Made by a program: the position numbers and the translations under genes. From the NCBI GenBank assembly GCA_964436465.1, contig CAYTCV010000027.1, forward strand, positions 1 to 22,172: 22,172 bases of DNA. Direction: 5' to 3'. The notes under the pieces were generated by a model, which saw only the letters and a program-made list of their open reading frames with translations, did no database searches and had not been told where the DNA came from. The DNA is from RBG-13-66-14 sp964436465. Its GTDB lineage: Bacteria; RBG-13-66-14. Shown in pieces: positions 13,619 to 21,870 of the stretch; positions within the stretch are counted from its first letter, which is position 1; each line of letters opens with the position of its first letter.

Positions 13619-15070
13619 TTGGCCAAAACCCCCGAGGAGCTGAGGAAGGTCGGGCTCAGGCAGCTCGAGAAGACGCCGATGCCCGAGCAGGACCCCGCGG
13701 AGCGGGTGCACAACTTCCTGGAGGTCCCCTTCGGCTACTCCGACGAGATGGCGATTGCCGAATCCTGGCGCTGCCTGCAGTGCAAGGACGCCCCCTGCAT
13801 CGCCGGCTGCCCCGTGGAAATAGACATCCCCGCCTTCATCGCCGCCGTCAAGGAGGGCGACTTCCGCACCGCCGTCAACGTCATCAAGCGGACCAACGCC
13901 CTGCCGGCGGTCTGCGGCCGCGTGTGCCCCCAGGAGGTGCAGTGCGAGCTGGTCTGCCTGCGGGGCAAGAAGGGCGAGCCGGTGGCCATCGGCCGCCTCG
14001 AGCGCTTCGTCGCCGACTGGGAGGCCGCGCACGGGAAACCCGAGCTCCCGAAAATCGCCCCGCCCAACGGGCACAAGGTGGCCGTCATCGGCTGCGGGCC
14101 CGGCGGGATGACCTGCGCCGGCGACCTGGCCGTCATGGGCTACGACGTCACCGTCTTCGAGGCGTTCCACGCCTCGGGCGGCGTCCTGCGCTACGGCATA
14201 CCCGAGTTCCGTCTGCCCAAGGCCATCGTGGACCGCGAAACGCACTACCTCGAGCTGTTGGGCGTCAAGTTCTCCTACAACATGGTCATCGGGAAGGTCT
14301 GGACGCTGGACGAGATGCGCCGGGACGGCTTCGAGGCGTTCTACGTCGGCACCGGCGCCGGGCTCCCCTGGTTCATGAAAATCGACGGCGAGGGCCTCAA
14401 CGGCGTTTACTCCGCCAACGAGTTCCTCACCCGGGCCAACCTCATGGGGGCCTACGACCCGGAGCACAATGACACTCCAATTTGGGTCGGCCGTCGCACC
14501 GCGGTCATCGGCGGGGGCAACGTGGCGATGGACTCCGCCCGCACGGCGCTGCGCCTGGGCTCCGAGCACGTCTACATCGTCTACCGCCGCTCGATGACGG
14601 AGATGCCCGCCCGCGACGAGGAAATCCACCACGCCGAGCAGGAGGGCATCGAGTTCCTCCTCCTGCAGAATCCGTTGCGAATCCTCGACGACGGGAAGGG
14701 CTGGGTCGGGGGGATGGAGTGCATCCGGATGGAGCTGGGCGAGCCGGACGCCTCGGGCCGCCGCCGCCCCGTGCCCCTGAAGGGCTCCGAGTTCATCCTC
14801 GACGTGGAATGCGTGGTGGTGGCCATCGGCAACGGGCCGAACCCGCTGTTAATCGAGGCCACGCCGGGGCTCAAGGTCACCAAGTGGAGCAACATCGTCA
14901 CCGACGAGGCGGGCCGCACGAGCATCCCGGGCGTGTTCGCCGGGGGCGACATCGTTACGGGCGCCGCCACGGTCATCGAGGCGATGGGGGCGGGGAAAAT
15001 CGCCGCCCGCGCCATGGACGCCTACGTCAAGGGCGACAGGACCTGGCCCGATTTGGAGAAAAAAGAGTAG
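13619..15070 (+). CDS. nfnB: NADH-dependent ferredoxin:NADP+ oxidoreductase subunit beta (NfnB; GltD-like)
   Basis: A 483-aa flavoprotein often annotated as gltA/GltD-like 'NADPH-dependent glutamate synthase'. Two cysteine clusters for [4Fe-4S] lie in the N-terminal domain: Cys52/55/60/64 (CLQCKDAPCIAGCP) and Cys99/103/109/113. The FAD dinucleotide fold is VIGCGPGGMTCAGDLA (157-172), with SGGVLRYGIPEFRLP typical of GltD. The NADP(H) fold is VIGGGNVAMDSARTAL at about 295, and GVFAGGDIVTGAATV binds FAD near the C-terminus. The TTG start directly abuts the nfnA stop (TAG-TTG). With no glutamate synthase large subunit nearby and nfnA as partner, electron bifurcation between NADH, NADPH and ferredoxin is the best reading. 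It is followed by a strong terminator. Confidence 0.9.
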   Translation: MAKTPEELRKVGLRQLEKTPMPEQDPAERVHNFLEVPFGYSDEMAIAESWRCLQCKDAPCIAGCPVEIDIPAFIAAVKEGDFRTAVNVIKRTNALPAVCGRVCPQEVQCELVCLRGKKGEPVAIGRLERFVADWEAAHGKPELPKIAPPNGHKVAVIGCGPGGMTCAGDLAVMGYDVTVFEAFHASGGVLRYGIPEFRLPKAIVDRETHYLELLGVKFSYNMVIGKVWTLDEMRRDGFEAFYVGTGAGLPWFMKIDGEGLNGVYSANEFLTRANLMGAYDPEHNDTPIWVGRRTAVIGGGNVAMDSARTALRLGSEHVYIVYRRSMTEMPARDEEIHHAEQEGIEFLLLQNPLRILDDGKGWVGGMECIRMELGEPDASGRRRPVPLKGSEFILDVECVVVAIGNGPNPLLIEATPGLKVTKWSNIVTDEAGRTSIPGVFAGGDIVTGAATVIEAMGAGKIAARAMDAYVKGDRTWPDLEKKE

Positions 15071-15089
15071 TTCCGGTCGAAATCCCGCA

Positions 15090-15114
15090 GGGTCGGCGTC
15101 CGCCGGCCCTTTTT
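15090..15114 (+). terminator. Rho-independent terminator after nfnAB
   Basis: An 8-bp stem GGGTCGGC (15090-15097) / GCCGGCCC (15102-15109) with a 4-nt loop is followed directly by TTTTT. It is 20 bases past the nfnB stop. Confidence 0.8.
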
Positions 15115-15375
15115 GCAGCGGTCCCTTCCCCCCTTGGGGGAGAGGCTCGCCTACGGGCGGGGGTGAGGTGTAAAACGCGGCGGGGACTAAAATCCCCGCC
15201 CNNNNNNNNNNNNNNNNNNNNNNNNNNNNNNNNNNNNNNNNNNNNNNNNNNNNNNNNNNNNNNNNNNNNNNNNNNNNNNNNNNNNNNNNNNNNNNNNNNN
15301 NCCGCCCCTACGTCGTCGCAGTGTGCATAATACGGGTCGAGCGCTTTATAAAAAAGGCGGGCGTATAATCCCGCC
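15115..15375. repeat. Palindromic repeats flanking an assembly gap
   Basis: No gene is supported here. A ccccttggggg-type module with 'gggggtgagg' (about 15126-15168), a gcggcgggga/tccccgcc module (15177-15201), then 100 N, a 'ccgcccctacgtcgtcgca' boundary with linker (15302-15320) and a ggcggg/cccgcc module (15355-15375). Confidence 0.7.
15202..15301. other. Assembly gap (100 N) inside intergenic repeats
   Basis: Exactly 100 N, bounded on both sides by members of the palindromic repeat family. The true sequence and length are unknown. Confidence 0.97.
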
Positions 15376-15472
15376 ACGCCGCCATCCGCGTGACGGGCAC
15401 GGATTTTGCTTTTTGAAAATCTCCGCCAAACAAAGGGGTAATCGCCCCAGCAATCGCCGGAGGTTTCTTTTC

Positions 15473-15868
15473 ATGGACCAGGCAAATTTGCAAAACAAGT
15501 GCGAAGTATGGCGCAGGCTAGGTCCCTTCGACGAGCGGTACGAGTTCGAGGTCAGCCTTCTGGCCCGTGATATCTGTGACATAGGCCTGAAGGGCCGCGA
15601 CCCCGAAAAGACCCGACATCTGCGACGGATGCTGGCCGAGGCCGACGGCGAGGTGCACCGCCGTTTTTCCAAACCCCGGTTCTCCGACCGGCGCATCAAC
15701 CGGCTCCGCGACGTGATGGCCGAGTACCGCACGTCGTACTACGGCCCCCTGCGCCACCAAATCGCGCCGTCGCCCGACCGGGACCGCTGGTGGTTGTGGC
15801 TGGACGAGGTGGCCCTGGGCGGGAAGACGGAGCCGCGGGACGAATTTGAATCGTTCTGTCCCTGTTGA
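15473..15868 (+). CDS. Hypothetical protein, 131 aa
   Basis: I do not recognise this protein. It is rich in charged residues, with no signal peptide or membrane segment. An Arg/Glu-rich, probably helical middle (residues about 40-85, RHLRRMLAEADGEVHRRF and RRINRLRDVMAEYR) is followed by a Trp-containing segment (RDRWWLWLDEVALGG) and a C-terminal ESFCPC. The ATG has GGAGG 9 nt upstream, which supports it as a real gene; the frame is open further upstream but only repeats lie there. It stands alone between the nfnAB terminator and the carbamoyltransferase promoter. Its codon use looks like that of its neighbours. Confidence 0.7.
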   Translation: MDQANLQNKCEVWRRLGPFDERYEFEVSLLARDICDIGLKGRDPEKTRHLRRMLAEADGEVHRRFSKPRFSDRRINRLRDVMAEYRTSYYGPLRHQIAPSPDRDRWWLWLDEVALGGKTEPRDEFESFCPC

Positions 15869-15896
15869 ATCGTCAGTCCGCGGGTCCGCCCCCGAG

Positions 15897-15925
15897 TTGA
15901 CTTGACCCCGGCCGGCCTATATCAT
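15897..15925 (+). promoter_or_regulatory. Sigma70-type promoter for the carbamoyltransferase operon
   Basis: TTGACT (15897-15902) and TATCAT (15920-15925) have a 17-bp spacer. Transcription is predicted to start near 15932, about 28 bases before the TTG start codon. Confidence 0.6.
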
Positions 15926-15959
15926 TCCGGGCGAACCTCAGCGGTCGTGGAGCGCCCCG

Positions 15960-17654
15960 TTGGCGAACGTCGTCGGCATCAGCGCCCTGGACAAGGAGAG
16001 CACCGTCACCCTGGTGCAGGACGGTGTCATCACCTGGGCCGTCTCCGAGGAGCGGCTGACCCGGGTGAAGCAGCAGCGCGGTTTCCCCTGGGGGGCGCTG
16101 GAGATGGTCTTCGAGCGGTCCGGCGTCGGCCCCGGCGACATCGAGGCCGTGTGTTACCCGTTCCTGCCCGCGCCCGATGAACTGGCGCTCCGCCGCCGCC
16201 GCGCCCGGGAGCACAACCGGGAGAACGGTAAAAAACACGGCCCGGCCAGCCGCCTCTACCACCGGCTCAACCTCTTCCGGGAGCTCCGGCGGGACCGCCG
16301 CGGGGTGCTCCCCTTTTCCGACCGGGAGCTGGCCGCGGGGCTCGCCAGGTGGGGCCTGGGCGACAAGCTCCACCGCTACCCCCACGAGCCGGTCCACGCG
16401 GCGAACGCCTTCTACACCTCGGGTTTCTCCCGCGCCCTGGCCGTCGTCTTCGACGCCTACGGCACCGGCGACACCGGCGGCGTTTACCGCTGCGGGCCCG
16501 ACGGCATAGAGCAGCTGACCGCCTTCCCCTGGCCCAACTCCCTGGGCGACTTCTACAGCCGGGTGACCAAAGCGCTGGGCTTCACCCCGGACCGGCACGA
16601 GGGCAAGATTCTGGGCCTGGCGGCCTTCGCCCCGGCGGGGGAGGTCTTCGACCTGGTGCGGCCCCGCTTCGATGTCGGCGATGGACGCTTTTTCTATATC
16701 AATTCCCACGACCCCTTCTACGTTCCCCGTCTGGCGCGGCGCTTCCCCCGGGAGCAGGTCGCCGCCGCCCATCAGGACACCCTCGAGGCGGTGGCCGTCG
16801 CCGTCGTCCGCCCCTACCTCCAGCGCACCGGCGAGCGCGACGTGGTCCTCTCCGGCGGGGTGACCGCCAACGTGAAGCTCAACCAGCGCATCGCCGAGCT
16901 GCCGGAGGTGGACCGCATCTTCGTCCACCCGGCGATGAGCGACATGGGCACGGGAACCGGCGCGGCGTACCTCTACCTTTCCGAACGGGGCCGGGCCAGG
17001 CCGTACGAGCTACCCCACGCGCTCCTGGGGCCGGACTACTCCGACGCGCAGTGCCGCGCCGCCCTGGAGGAGGCGGGTCTCGCCTACACCGAGCCGGCGG
17101 ACCTGGTGGACGAGGTGGCGCGCCTGCTGGCCGACGGCAGTGTGGTGGCCTGGTTCGACGGGCGGATGGAGTACGGCCCCCGCGCCCTGGGCTCCCGCTC
17201 GGTGCTGGCCCGGGCCACGGACCCCGAAATCAACAAATGGCTCAACAACCGACTCCGGCGCACCGAGTTCATGCCCTTCGCCCCGGTGACCCTGCCCGAG
17301 CACGCCGAGCGCTGCTACATCGGCCTGGAGAAGTGCCGCCACACCGCCGAGTTCATGACCGTCACCCTGGACTGCACCGCGTACATGAAAGAGGTGAGCC
17401 CGGCGGCGGTCCACGTGGACGGCACCGCCCGGCCCCAAATCGCCAACCGTGAAACCACACCCCGGTACTACGACGTCCTGGCCCGCTACCACGCCCTCAC
17501 CGGCATCCCCAGCCTGATAAACACCAGCTTCAACATCCACGAGGAGCCCATCGTCTGCACCCCGGCGGACGCGGTGCGGGCCTTCCGCCAGGGGCACCTG
17601 GATTATCTGGCGCTGGGCCCCTGCCTGGTGAAAAACCCCGTGGACGACGCCTGA
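15960..17654 (+). CDS. Carbamoyltransferase, NodU/CmcH family
   Basis: A 564-aa enzyme that transfers a carbamoyl group from carbamoyl phosphate to a hydroxyl of a sugar or other metabolite, through an adenylated intermediate. The N-terminal Kae1/ASKHA-like domain starts VVGISALDKESTVTLV and contains SEERLTRVKQQRGFP, HAANAFYTSGF (metal-binding His), GKILGLAAF, VLSGGVTANVKLN and MSDMGTGTGAAYL. The C-terminal domain has WFDGRMEYGPRALGSRSVLA and EFMPFAPV, both family signatures, and SLINTSFNIHEEPIVCTP. Length is usual (550-600). The TTG start has GGAG 8-9 nt upstream. With a polysaccharide deacetylase 52 bases downstream, a glycan is the likely acceptor, but no glycosyltransferase is nearby. Confidence 0.92.
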   Translation: MANVVGISALDKESTVTLVQDGVITWAVSEERLTRVKQQRGFPWGALEMVFERSGVGPGDIEAVCYPFLPAPDELALRRRRAREHNRENGKKHGPASRLYHRLNLFRELRRDRRGVLPFSDRELAAGLARWGLGDKLHRYPHEPVHAANAFYTSGFSRALAVVFDAYGTGDTGGVYRCGPDGIEQLTAFPWPNSLGDFYSRVTKALGFTPDRHEGKILGLAAFAPAGEVFDLVRPRFDVGDGRFFYINSHDPFYVPRLARRFPREQVAAAHQDTLEAVAVAVVRPYLQRTGERDVVLSGGVTANVKLNQRIAELPEVDRIFVHPAMSDMGTGTGAAYLYLSERGRARPYELPHALLGPDYSDAQCRAALEEAGLAYTEPADLVDEVARLLADGSVVAWFDGRMEYGPRALGSRSVLARATDPEINKWLNNRLRRTEFMPFAPVTLPEHAERCYIGLEKCRHTAEFMTVTLDCTAYMKEVSPAAVHVDGTARPQIANRETTPRYYDVLARYHALTGIPSLINTSFNIHEEPIVCTPADAVRAFRQGHLDYLALGPCLVKNPVDDA

Positions 17655-17706
17655 GTTCTGGCCCGACCTCGTCGGCCGCCGACCGACATCCCCCGTCTGA
17701 AAAACC

Positions 17707-18669
17707 ATGCGGACGGTGCTGAAAACCCTCGCCGCCGGCCTCTACGACCTGGGCTTCCGTCTGGGGCTCTTCCGCCGCGCCGCCCGGAGGCCCCGGGCCT
17801 TCATGTTCCACCGGGCCTCGGTGGGGCCTCCCCTCGACTACGAGCCGACCCTCGACGGTCTGCGCCGCCGGCTCGCCTGGCTGAAGAATTCCAAGCGGGT
17901 CGTCCCGTTGGCCGAGCTCGTCCGCGCCGCCCTCGCCGGTGAGGGGCGGGACGCGGTCGCGCTGACCTTCGACGACGGTTTTTCCAATTTCCTCCACGTC
18001 CTGGGGGCGCTGGAGGAGCTTCGGCTTCCCGCAGCGCTCTTCGTCACCACGGGCGGCCTGGCCGGGGGCTCCGGCGTGCCCTGGTTCGCCAAAGTGGAGC
18101 TGGTCCGCCGGGGCTTTCCCGCCGGGCGGCTCTTCGGCCCGGTGGAGGGGCTCGACTGGACGCGGGTCCCGGCCGCCCGAATCCCCGAGACGCTCCTGGC
18201 CCTCCCCTACGCCATGTTCCGCCGCGCGGTGGATTTTTCCCCCGACCCCGCCGGCCTCCCCCCGTCCGAGGAACTCCGCGACGCGTACCGCCTGCTGGAC
18301 GCCGACGAGCTGTGCCGCGCGGCCGCCTCCCCCCTGGTGGAAATCGGCGCCCACGCCCTCACCCACCCCGACCTCACCCGCCTGGCCGACGAAGACCTGC
18401 GCCGCGAGGTCGGCGAGGGCAAGCGTATTCTTGAAGGGCTCACCGGACGGCCGGTTACGGCCTTCGCCTACCCCCTGGGGCGCTACGACGCCCGCGCGGT
18501 GGAGGCCGTCCGCCGGGCGGGCTACGAGCGCGCGGTGGTCGTGGAGCCGCTCCACCCCGAGACCGACGCCCGTTTTCCCGCGCTGACCTTCCCCCGCTCC
18601 GGGGTGTACGGGGACTCGGGATTAATTTTCCGGGCCAAGGCCCGGGGGCTGGACGAGCTGCGGCGGTAG
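17707..18669 (+). CDS. Polysaccharide deacetylase (NodB/CE4 family)
   Basis: A 320-aa carbohydrate esterase family 4 protein. Motif 1 is LTFDDG (catalytic base and first metal Asp), motif 2 is GAHALTHPDL (H-x3-HP form of the metal histidines), motif 3 is FAYPLGRYD, then VRRAGYERAVV. The N-terminus (RTVLKTLAAGLYDLGFRLGLF) is amphipathic and resembles glycan-biosynthesis members ('FxxHRV' as FMFHRAS) rather than a cleaved signal peptide. A cytoplasmic or membrane-associated role in polysaccharide synthesis is therefore likelier than secretion. An insertion of about 90 residues between motifs 1 and 2 is larger than the minimal domain. No clear ribosome binding site precedes the ATG, but it follows the carbamoyltransferase gene closely. 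Confidence 0.88.
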   Translation: MRTVLKTLAAGLYDLGFRLGLFRRAARRPRAFMFHRASVGPPLDYEPTLDGLRRRLAWLKNSKRVVPLAELVRAALAGEGRDAVALTFDDGFSNFLHVLGALEELRLPAALFVTTGGLAGGSGVPWFAKVELVRRGFPAGRLFGPVEGLDWTRVPAARIPETLLALPYAMFRRAVDFSPDPAGLPPSEELRDAYRLLDADELCRAAASPLVEIGAHALTHPDLTRLADEDLRREVGEGKRILEGLTGRPVTAFAYPLGRYDARAVEAVRRAGYERAVVVEPLHPETDARFPALTFPRSGVYGDSGLIFRAKARGLDELRR

Positions 18670-18960
18670 GCGGGCCCGCGGGTTGGAGAACCCGCGCTCC
18701 ACGATTTTGCGTCAACCTCGTAGGGGCGACCGTCCACGGTCGCCCTCGGGCCGGTGTGGACACCCGCCCCTACGTATACAACGAACGAATCGTAATGTAG
18801 GGCGGCCCCTCCGCGGGCCGCCGCGATTGACGAAGCGGCGGGGATAGGTATCTGCGGCCGAAGGCAAAACCCCGCCCTACATTTACCCCCCTCCCCGACC
18901 CTCCCCCCAACGGGGGGAGGGGGTATGCAACGGACGGGTGTGGACACCCGCCCCTGCGCC
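18670..18960. repeat. Gene-free stretch with palindromic repeats
   Basis: It holds a gggcgaccgt/acggtcgccc hairpin (18723-18744), a gggtgtggacaccc-type module ending cgcccctacg (about 18753-18775), a ggcggcccc/gggccgcc module (18801-18822), a gcggcgggg...ccccgccctac module (18835-18882), a cctccccc/gggggagg module (18893-18922) and another ggtgtggacaccc copy (18938-18955). No gene is supported. Confidence 0.75.
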
Positions 18961-19012
18961 ATCACAATTGCACAGCACCGGCTGGGTCACCCTTGAAACG
19001 AACGCCTCCCCG

Positions 19013-19041
19013 TTGACTTTGAACTTCCCGCGTCCTATTAT
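19013..19041 (+). promoter_or_regulatory. Sigma70-type promoter for tldD-pmbA
   Basis: TTGACT (19013-19018) and TATTAT (19036-19041) are separated by 17 bp. Predicted transcription start is near 19048, about 31 bases before the tldD TTG and upstream of its GAAAGGAG ribosome binding site. Confidence 0.65.
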
Positions 19042-19078
19042 CGCCCGGCATGCGTGAACTCCCCTGAAAGGAGAAGGT

Positions 19079-20524
19079 TTGCTCAAAGGGCTCCTGCAGC
19101 TCGCGGTGGACCACGCCCTGACCTACGGGGCGAGCTACGCCGAGGCCCGGTACCAGGACCTGGTGACCGAGGATGTCTCGGTGAAGAACGGGGCGGTGCA
19201 GTCGGCCAACCGCGGGTACGACAAGGGGTTCGGCGTTCGCGTGGTCTACGACGGAGCCTTCGGCTTCGCCTGCTCGAGCGTCATGACCCCGGAGGAGATG
19301 CGCCGGACGGCGGCGCGGGCGCTGGGAATAGCCCGGGCCTCCGCCACGGTCAAGCGCGACCCCCTCATCCTCGACCGCCTCGACGCCTACGTGGGCTACT
19401 GGCCCAACGCTTATCGCATCCACCCCTTCGACGTCCCCCTGGAGAAGAAGGCCGACCTCCTGCTGGAGGCCACCGAGGCCATGCGCGTCGGCGACGAAAT
19501 CCGCGTGGTCGAGGGCTTCATCCACTCCCGGGAGACGCACAAGTTCTTCGTCAGCTCCATCGGCTCGGCCATCGAGCAGCGCAAGGTGGAGTGCGGCGGC
19601 GGGCTGGCCTGCATCGCCGTGGCCGACGGGGACATGCAGCGGCGCACCTACCCCTGCAGCATGCGCGGACTGCACCAGGCCCGGGGCTGGGAGCTCATCG
19701 AGGAGATGGACCTCGTGAAAAACGCCCCCCGGGTGGGCGCCGAGGCCATCGAGCTGGTGCACGCCCCCGAGGTCCCCGCCGGCGAGACGGACCTCGTCAT
19801 CGACGGCTCCCAGATGCTGTTGCAGATTCACGAGAGCTGCGGCCACGCCGTGGAGCTGGACCGCGTCATCGGCCAGGAGGCGAGCTTCGCCGGCACCAGC
19901 TTCCTGACCCTGGACAAGCGCGGCAGCTTCATCTACGGCTCGCCCATCGTCAACATCTACGCCGACGCGACCCTGCCCGGCTCCCTCGGCTACTTCGCCT
20001 TCGACGACGAGGGGGTTCCGGCGCAGAAGTTCTACATCGTCAAGGACGGCGTATTCTGCGATTACCTCTCCACCCGGGACACGGCGCACCTCCACGGCGG
20101 AGGGTCCCACGGCGCCTGCCGGGCCCAGAGCTGGAGCGACTTCCCCATCTGCCGCATGACCAGCGTCTGCCTGGAGCCCGGGGACGCCACCTTCGAGGAC
20201 CTCGTGGGCGGCGTGAAGCGCGGCCTGTACCTTTCCACCAACAAGAGCTGGAGCATCGACGACAAGCGCATCAACTTCCAGTTCGGCGTGGAGTACGCCC
20301 GGGAAATCGTGGACGGCAAGCTGGGCCGCGTGATGAAGAACGCCCTGTACTACGACAAAACCCCGCGGTTCTGGGGCTCCTGCGACGCCATCGGCGACCG
20401 GGACCAGTGGTTCCTCTGGGGGACCCCCAACTGCGGCAAGGGGGAGCCGACGCAGGTGATGCGCATCGGGCACGGCACCTCCCCGGCCCGCTTTCGCGGC
20501 GTGAAGGTAGGTGTTGCCAAATGA
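19079..20524 (+). CDS. tldD: TldD family metalloprotease
   Basis: A 481-aa catalytic subunit of the TldD/TldE (PmbA) heterodimeric peptidase, which degrades unfolded or modified peptides in the cytoplasm and processes peptide precursors in some hosts. The zinc motif HExxxH is HESCGH at 251-256, followed by the family motif VELDR...GQEASFAGTSF. The C-terminal region has the conserved GGGSHG and STNKSWSIDDKR...FQFGVEYAREI segments. The TTG start has GGAG 8 nt upstream. It overlaps pmbA by ATGA (20521-20524). Confidence 0.93.
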   Translation: MLKGLLQLAVDHALTYGASYAEARYQDLVTEDVSVKNGAVQSANRGYDKGFGVRVVYDGAFGFACSSVMTPEEMRRTAARALGIARASATVKRDPLILDRLDAYVGYWPNAYRIHPFDVPLEKKADLLLEATEAMRVGDEIRVVEGFIHSRETHKFFVSSIGSAIEQRKVECGGGLACIAVADGDMQRRTYPCSMRGLHQARGWELIEEMDLVKNAPRVGAEAIELVHAPEVPAGETDLVIDGSQMLLQIHESCGHAVELDRVIGQEASFAGTSFLTLDKRGSFIYGSPIVNIYADATLPGSLGYFAFDDEGVPAQKFYIVKDGVFCDYLSTRDTAHLHGGGSHGACRAQSWSDFPICRMTSVCLEPGDATFEDLVGGVKRGLYLSTNKSWSIDDKRINFQFGVEYAREIVDGKLGRVMKNALYYDKTPRFWGSCDAIGDRDQWFLWGTPNCGKGEPTQVMRIGHGTSPARFRGVKVGVAK

Positions 20525-21870
20525 TGCTTGGACGCGACCGGGCTCTGGAGACCCTCTCCCGCGCCGTGGAACTCGGCGGAGCCGACGCTCTGGAGGTCTC
20601 CCTTTTCGCCAGTGACCTGAACCTGACCCGTTTCGCCAACTCCTACATCCACCAGAACATCTCCAAGCTGGACGCGGCCGTCACCGTCCGGGCCGTGATA
20701 GACGCCAACCGAATCGGGATGGTGACGACGAACGACCTGTCCGACGAGGGCCTGGCGCGGGCGGTGGAGGGCGCGGCGGCGGCCGCCGGAATAGTGCCGC
20801 CCAACCCCCGCTTCACCGGTTTCCCCGGACCCGCACAATTCCCCGAGGTGGAGGCCTGGGTCGAGCAGACCTACCGGGCCGAGGCGGGTTTCCGCGCCGA
20901 CGAGGTGGCCAAAATCATCGTCCAGAGCGACGAGTACGGCTTCGACGCCTCGGGGGCCTACGTCACCGGGAGCAACGAGGTGGCGATGGTCAACTCGCTG
21001 GGGCTGGAGGCCTATCACTGCGGCACGCGGGCCGCGGTCAACACCACCATCCTGTCGCGCACCTCGGCGGGCTGGTCGGCCGACGACTCCAAGGACGTGC
21101 GGGACCTGGACGCCGCCGCCATCGGCCGCCGGGCCACGGAGAAGTGCCGCGACGGGCAGCACCCCACCGACCTCGAGGCGGCGGCCTACGACGTCATCGT
21201 CGAGCATCGCGGCGTGGCGGGCCTTTTGGGGATGATGGCCTACATCGGATTCAACGGCCTGGCCTTCGCCGAGGGGCGCTCCTTCGCCGTGGATAAGCTG
21301 GGCGAAAAGCTCTTCGACGAGAAGTTCACCCTCGTGGACGACGCGGCCGACCCCACCGGCAACCCCCTGCCCTTCGACTTCGAGGGGATGCCGAAACAGC
21401 GCGTGGAGCTGGTCGAGGCGGGCGTCCTGAAGGCCGTGGTCCACGACCGCACCAGCGCGAAGATGGTCGGAACGGAGTCCACCGGTCACGGCCTGCCCCC
21501 GGCCTCCGCCTCCTACGGCGCCATTCCGATGAACATGTTCATGTCGGGCGGGAAGAGCTCGCTGGAGGAGATGGTCGCCTCCACCAAGCGCGGCCTCCTG
21601 GTCACGCACTTCCACTACCTCAACCCGTTCCTGGACCCGATGAACCTGCTCTTTACCGGGATGACGCGGGACGGGACCTTCCTCATCGAGGACGGGAAAA
21701 TCGCGCGGCCGGTGAAGAACCTGCGGTTCACCGAGTCCATGCTGCACGCCTTCGCGAACATCGAGGCCCTCTCCGCCGACACGCTTCTAATCGCGGAGGA
21801 TTTTTCCAGCTACCGGGTGCCGGCGGTGAAGTTCAGGGACTTCCGCTTCACCAGCTCGACGGAGTTCTAG
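20521..21870 (+). CDS. pmbA: PmbA/TldE family protein (TldD partner)
   Basis: A 449-aa partner of TldD with the same fold but without an HExxxH zinc site; the corresponding region reads VIVEHRGVAGLLGMM. Family features include ALEVSLF near the N-terminus, YVTGSNEVAMVNSLG, FDFEGMPKQRVELVEAGVLK, STGHG and GLLVTHFHYLNPFLD...FTGMTRDGTFLIEDGKI close to the C-terminus. The first ATG (20521) overlaps the tldD stop; a second ATG follows at 20524. A weak AAGGTAGG lies about 10 nt upstream. Translational coupling with tldD fits an equimolar complex. Confidence 0.92.
   Translation: MMLGRDRALETLSRAVELGGADALEVSLFASDLNLTRFANSYIHQNISKLDAAVTVRAVIDANRIGMVTTNDLSDEGLARAVEGAAAAAGIVPPNPRFTGFPGPAQFPEVEAWVEQTYRAEAGFRADEVAKIIVQSDEYGFDASGAYVTGSNEVAMVNSLGLEAYHCGTRAAVNTTILSRTSAGWSADDSKDVRDLDAAAIGRRATEKCRDGQHPTDLEAAAYDVIVEHRGVAGLLGMMAYIGFNGLAFAEGRSFAVDKLGEKLFDEKFTLVDDAADPTGNPLPFDFEGMPKQRVELVEAGVLKAVVHDRTSAKMVGTESTGHGLPPASASYGAIPMNMFMSGGKSSLEEMVASTKRGLLVTHFHYLNPFLDPMNLLFTGMTRDGTFLIEDGKIARPVKNLRFTESMLHAFANIEALSADTLLIAEDFSSYRVPAVKFRDFRFTSSTEF

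Noticed and set aside
13619..15070. Glutamate synthase small subunit (GltD)
   Set aside because: The sequence is GltD-like, but no glutamate synthase large subunit is present and the directly adjoining partner is an NfnA/SudB-type subunit.
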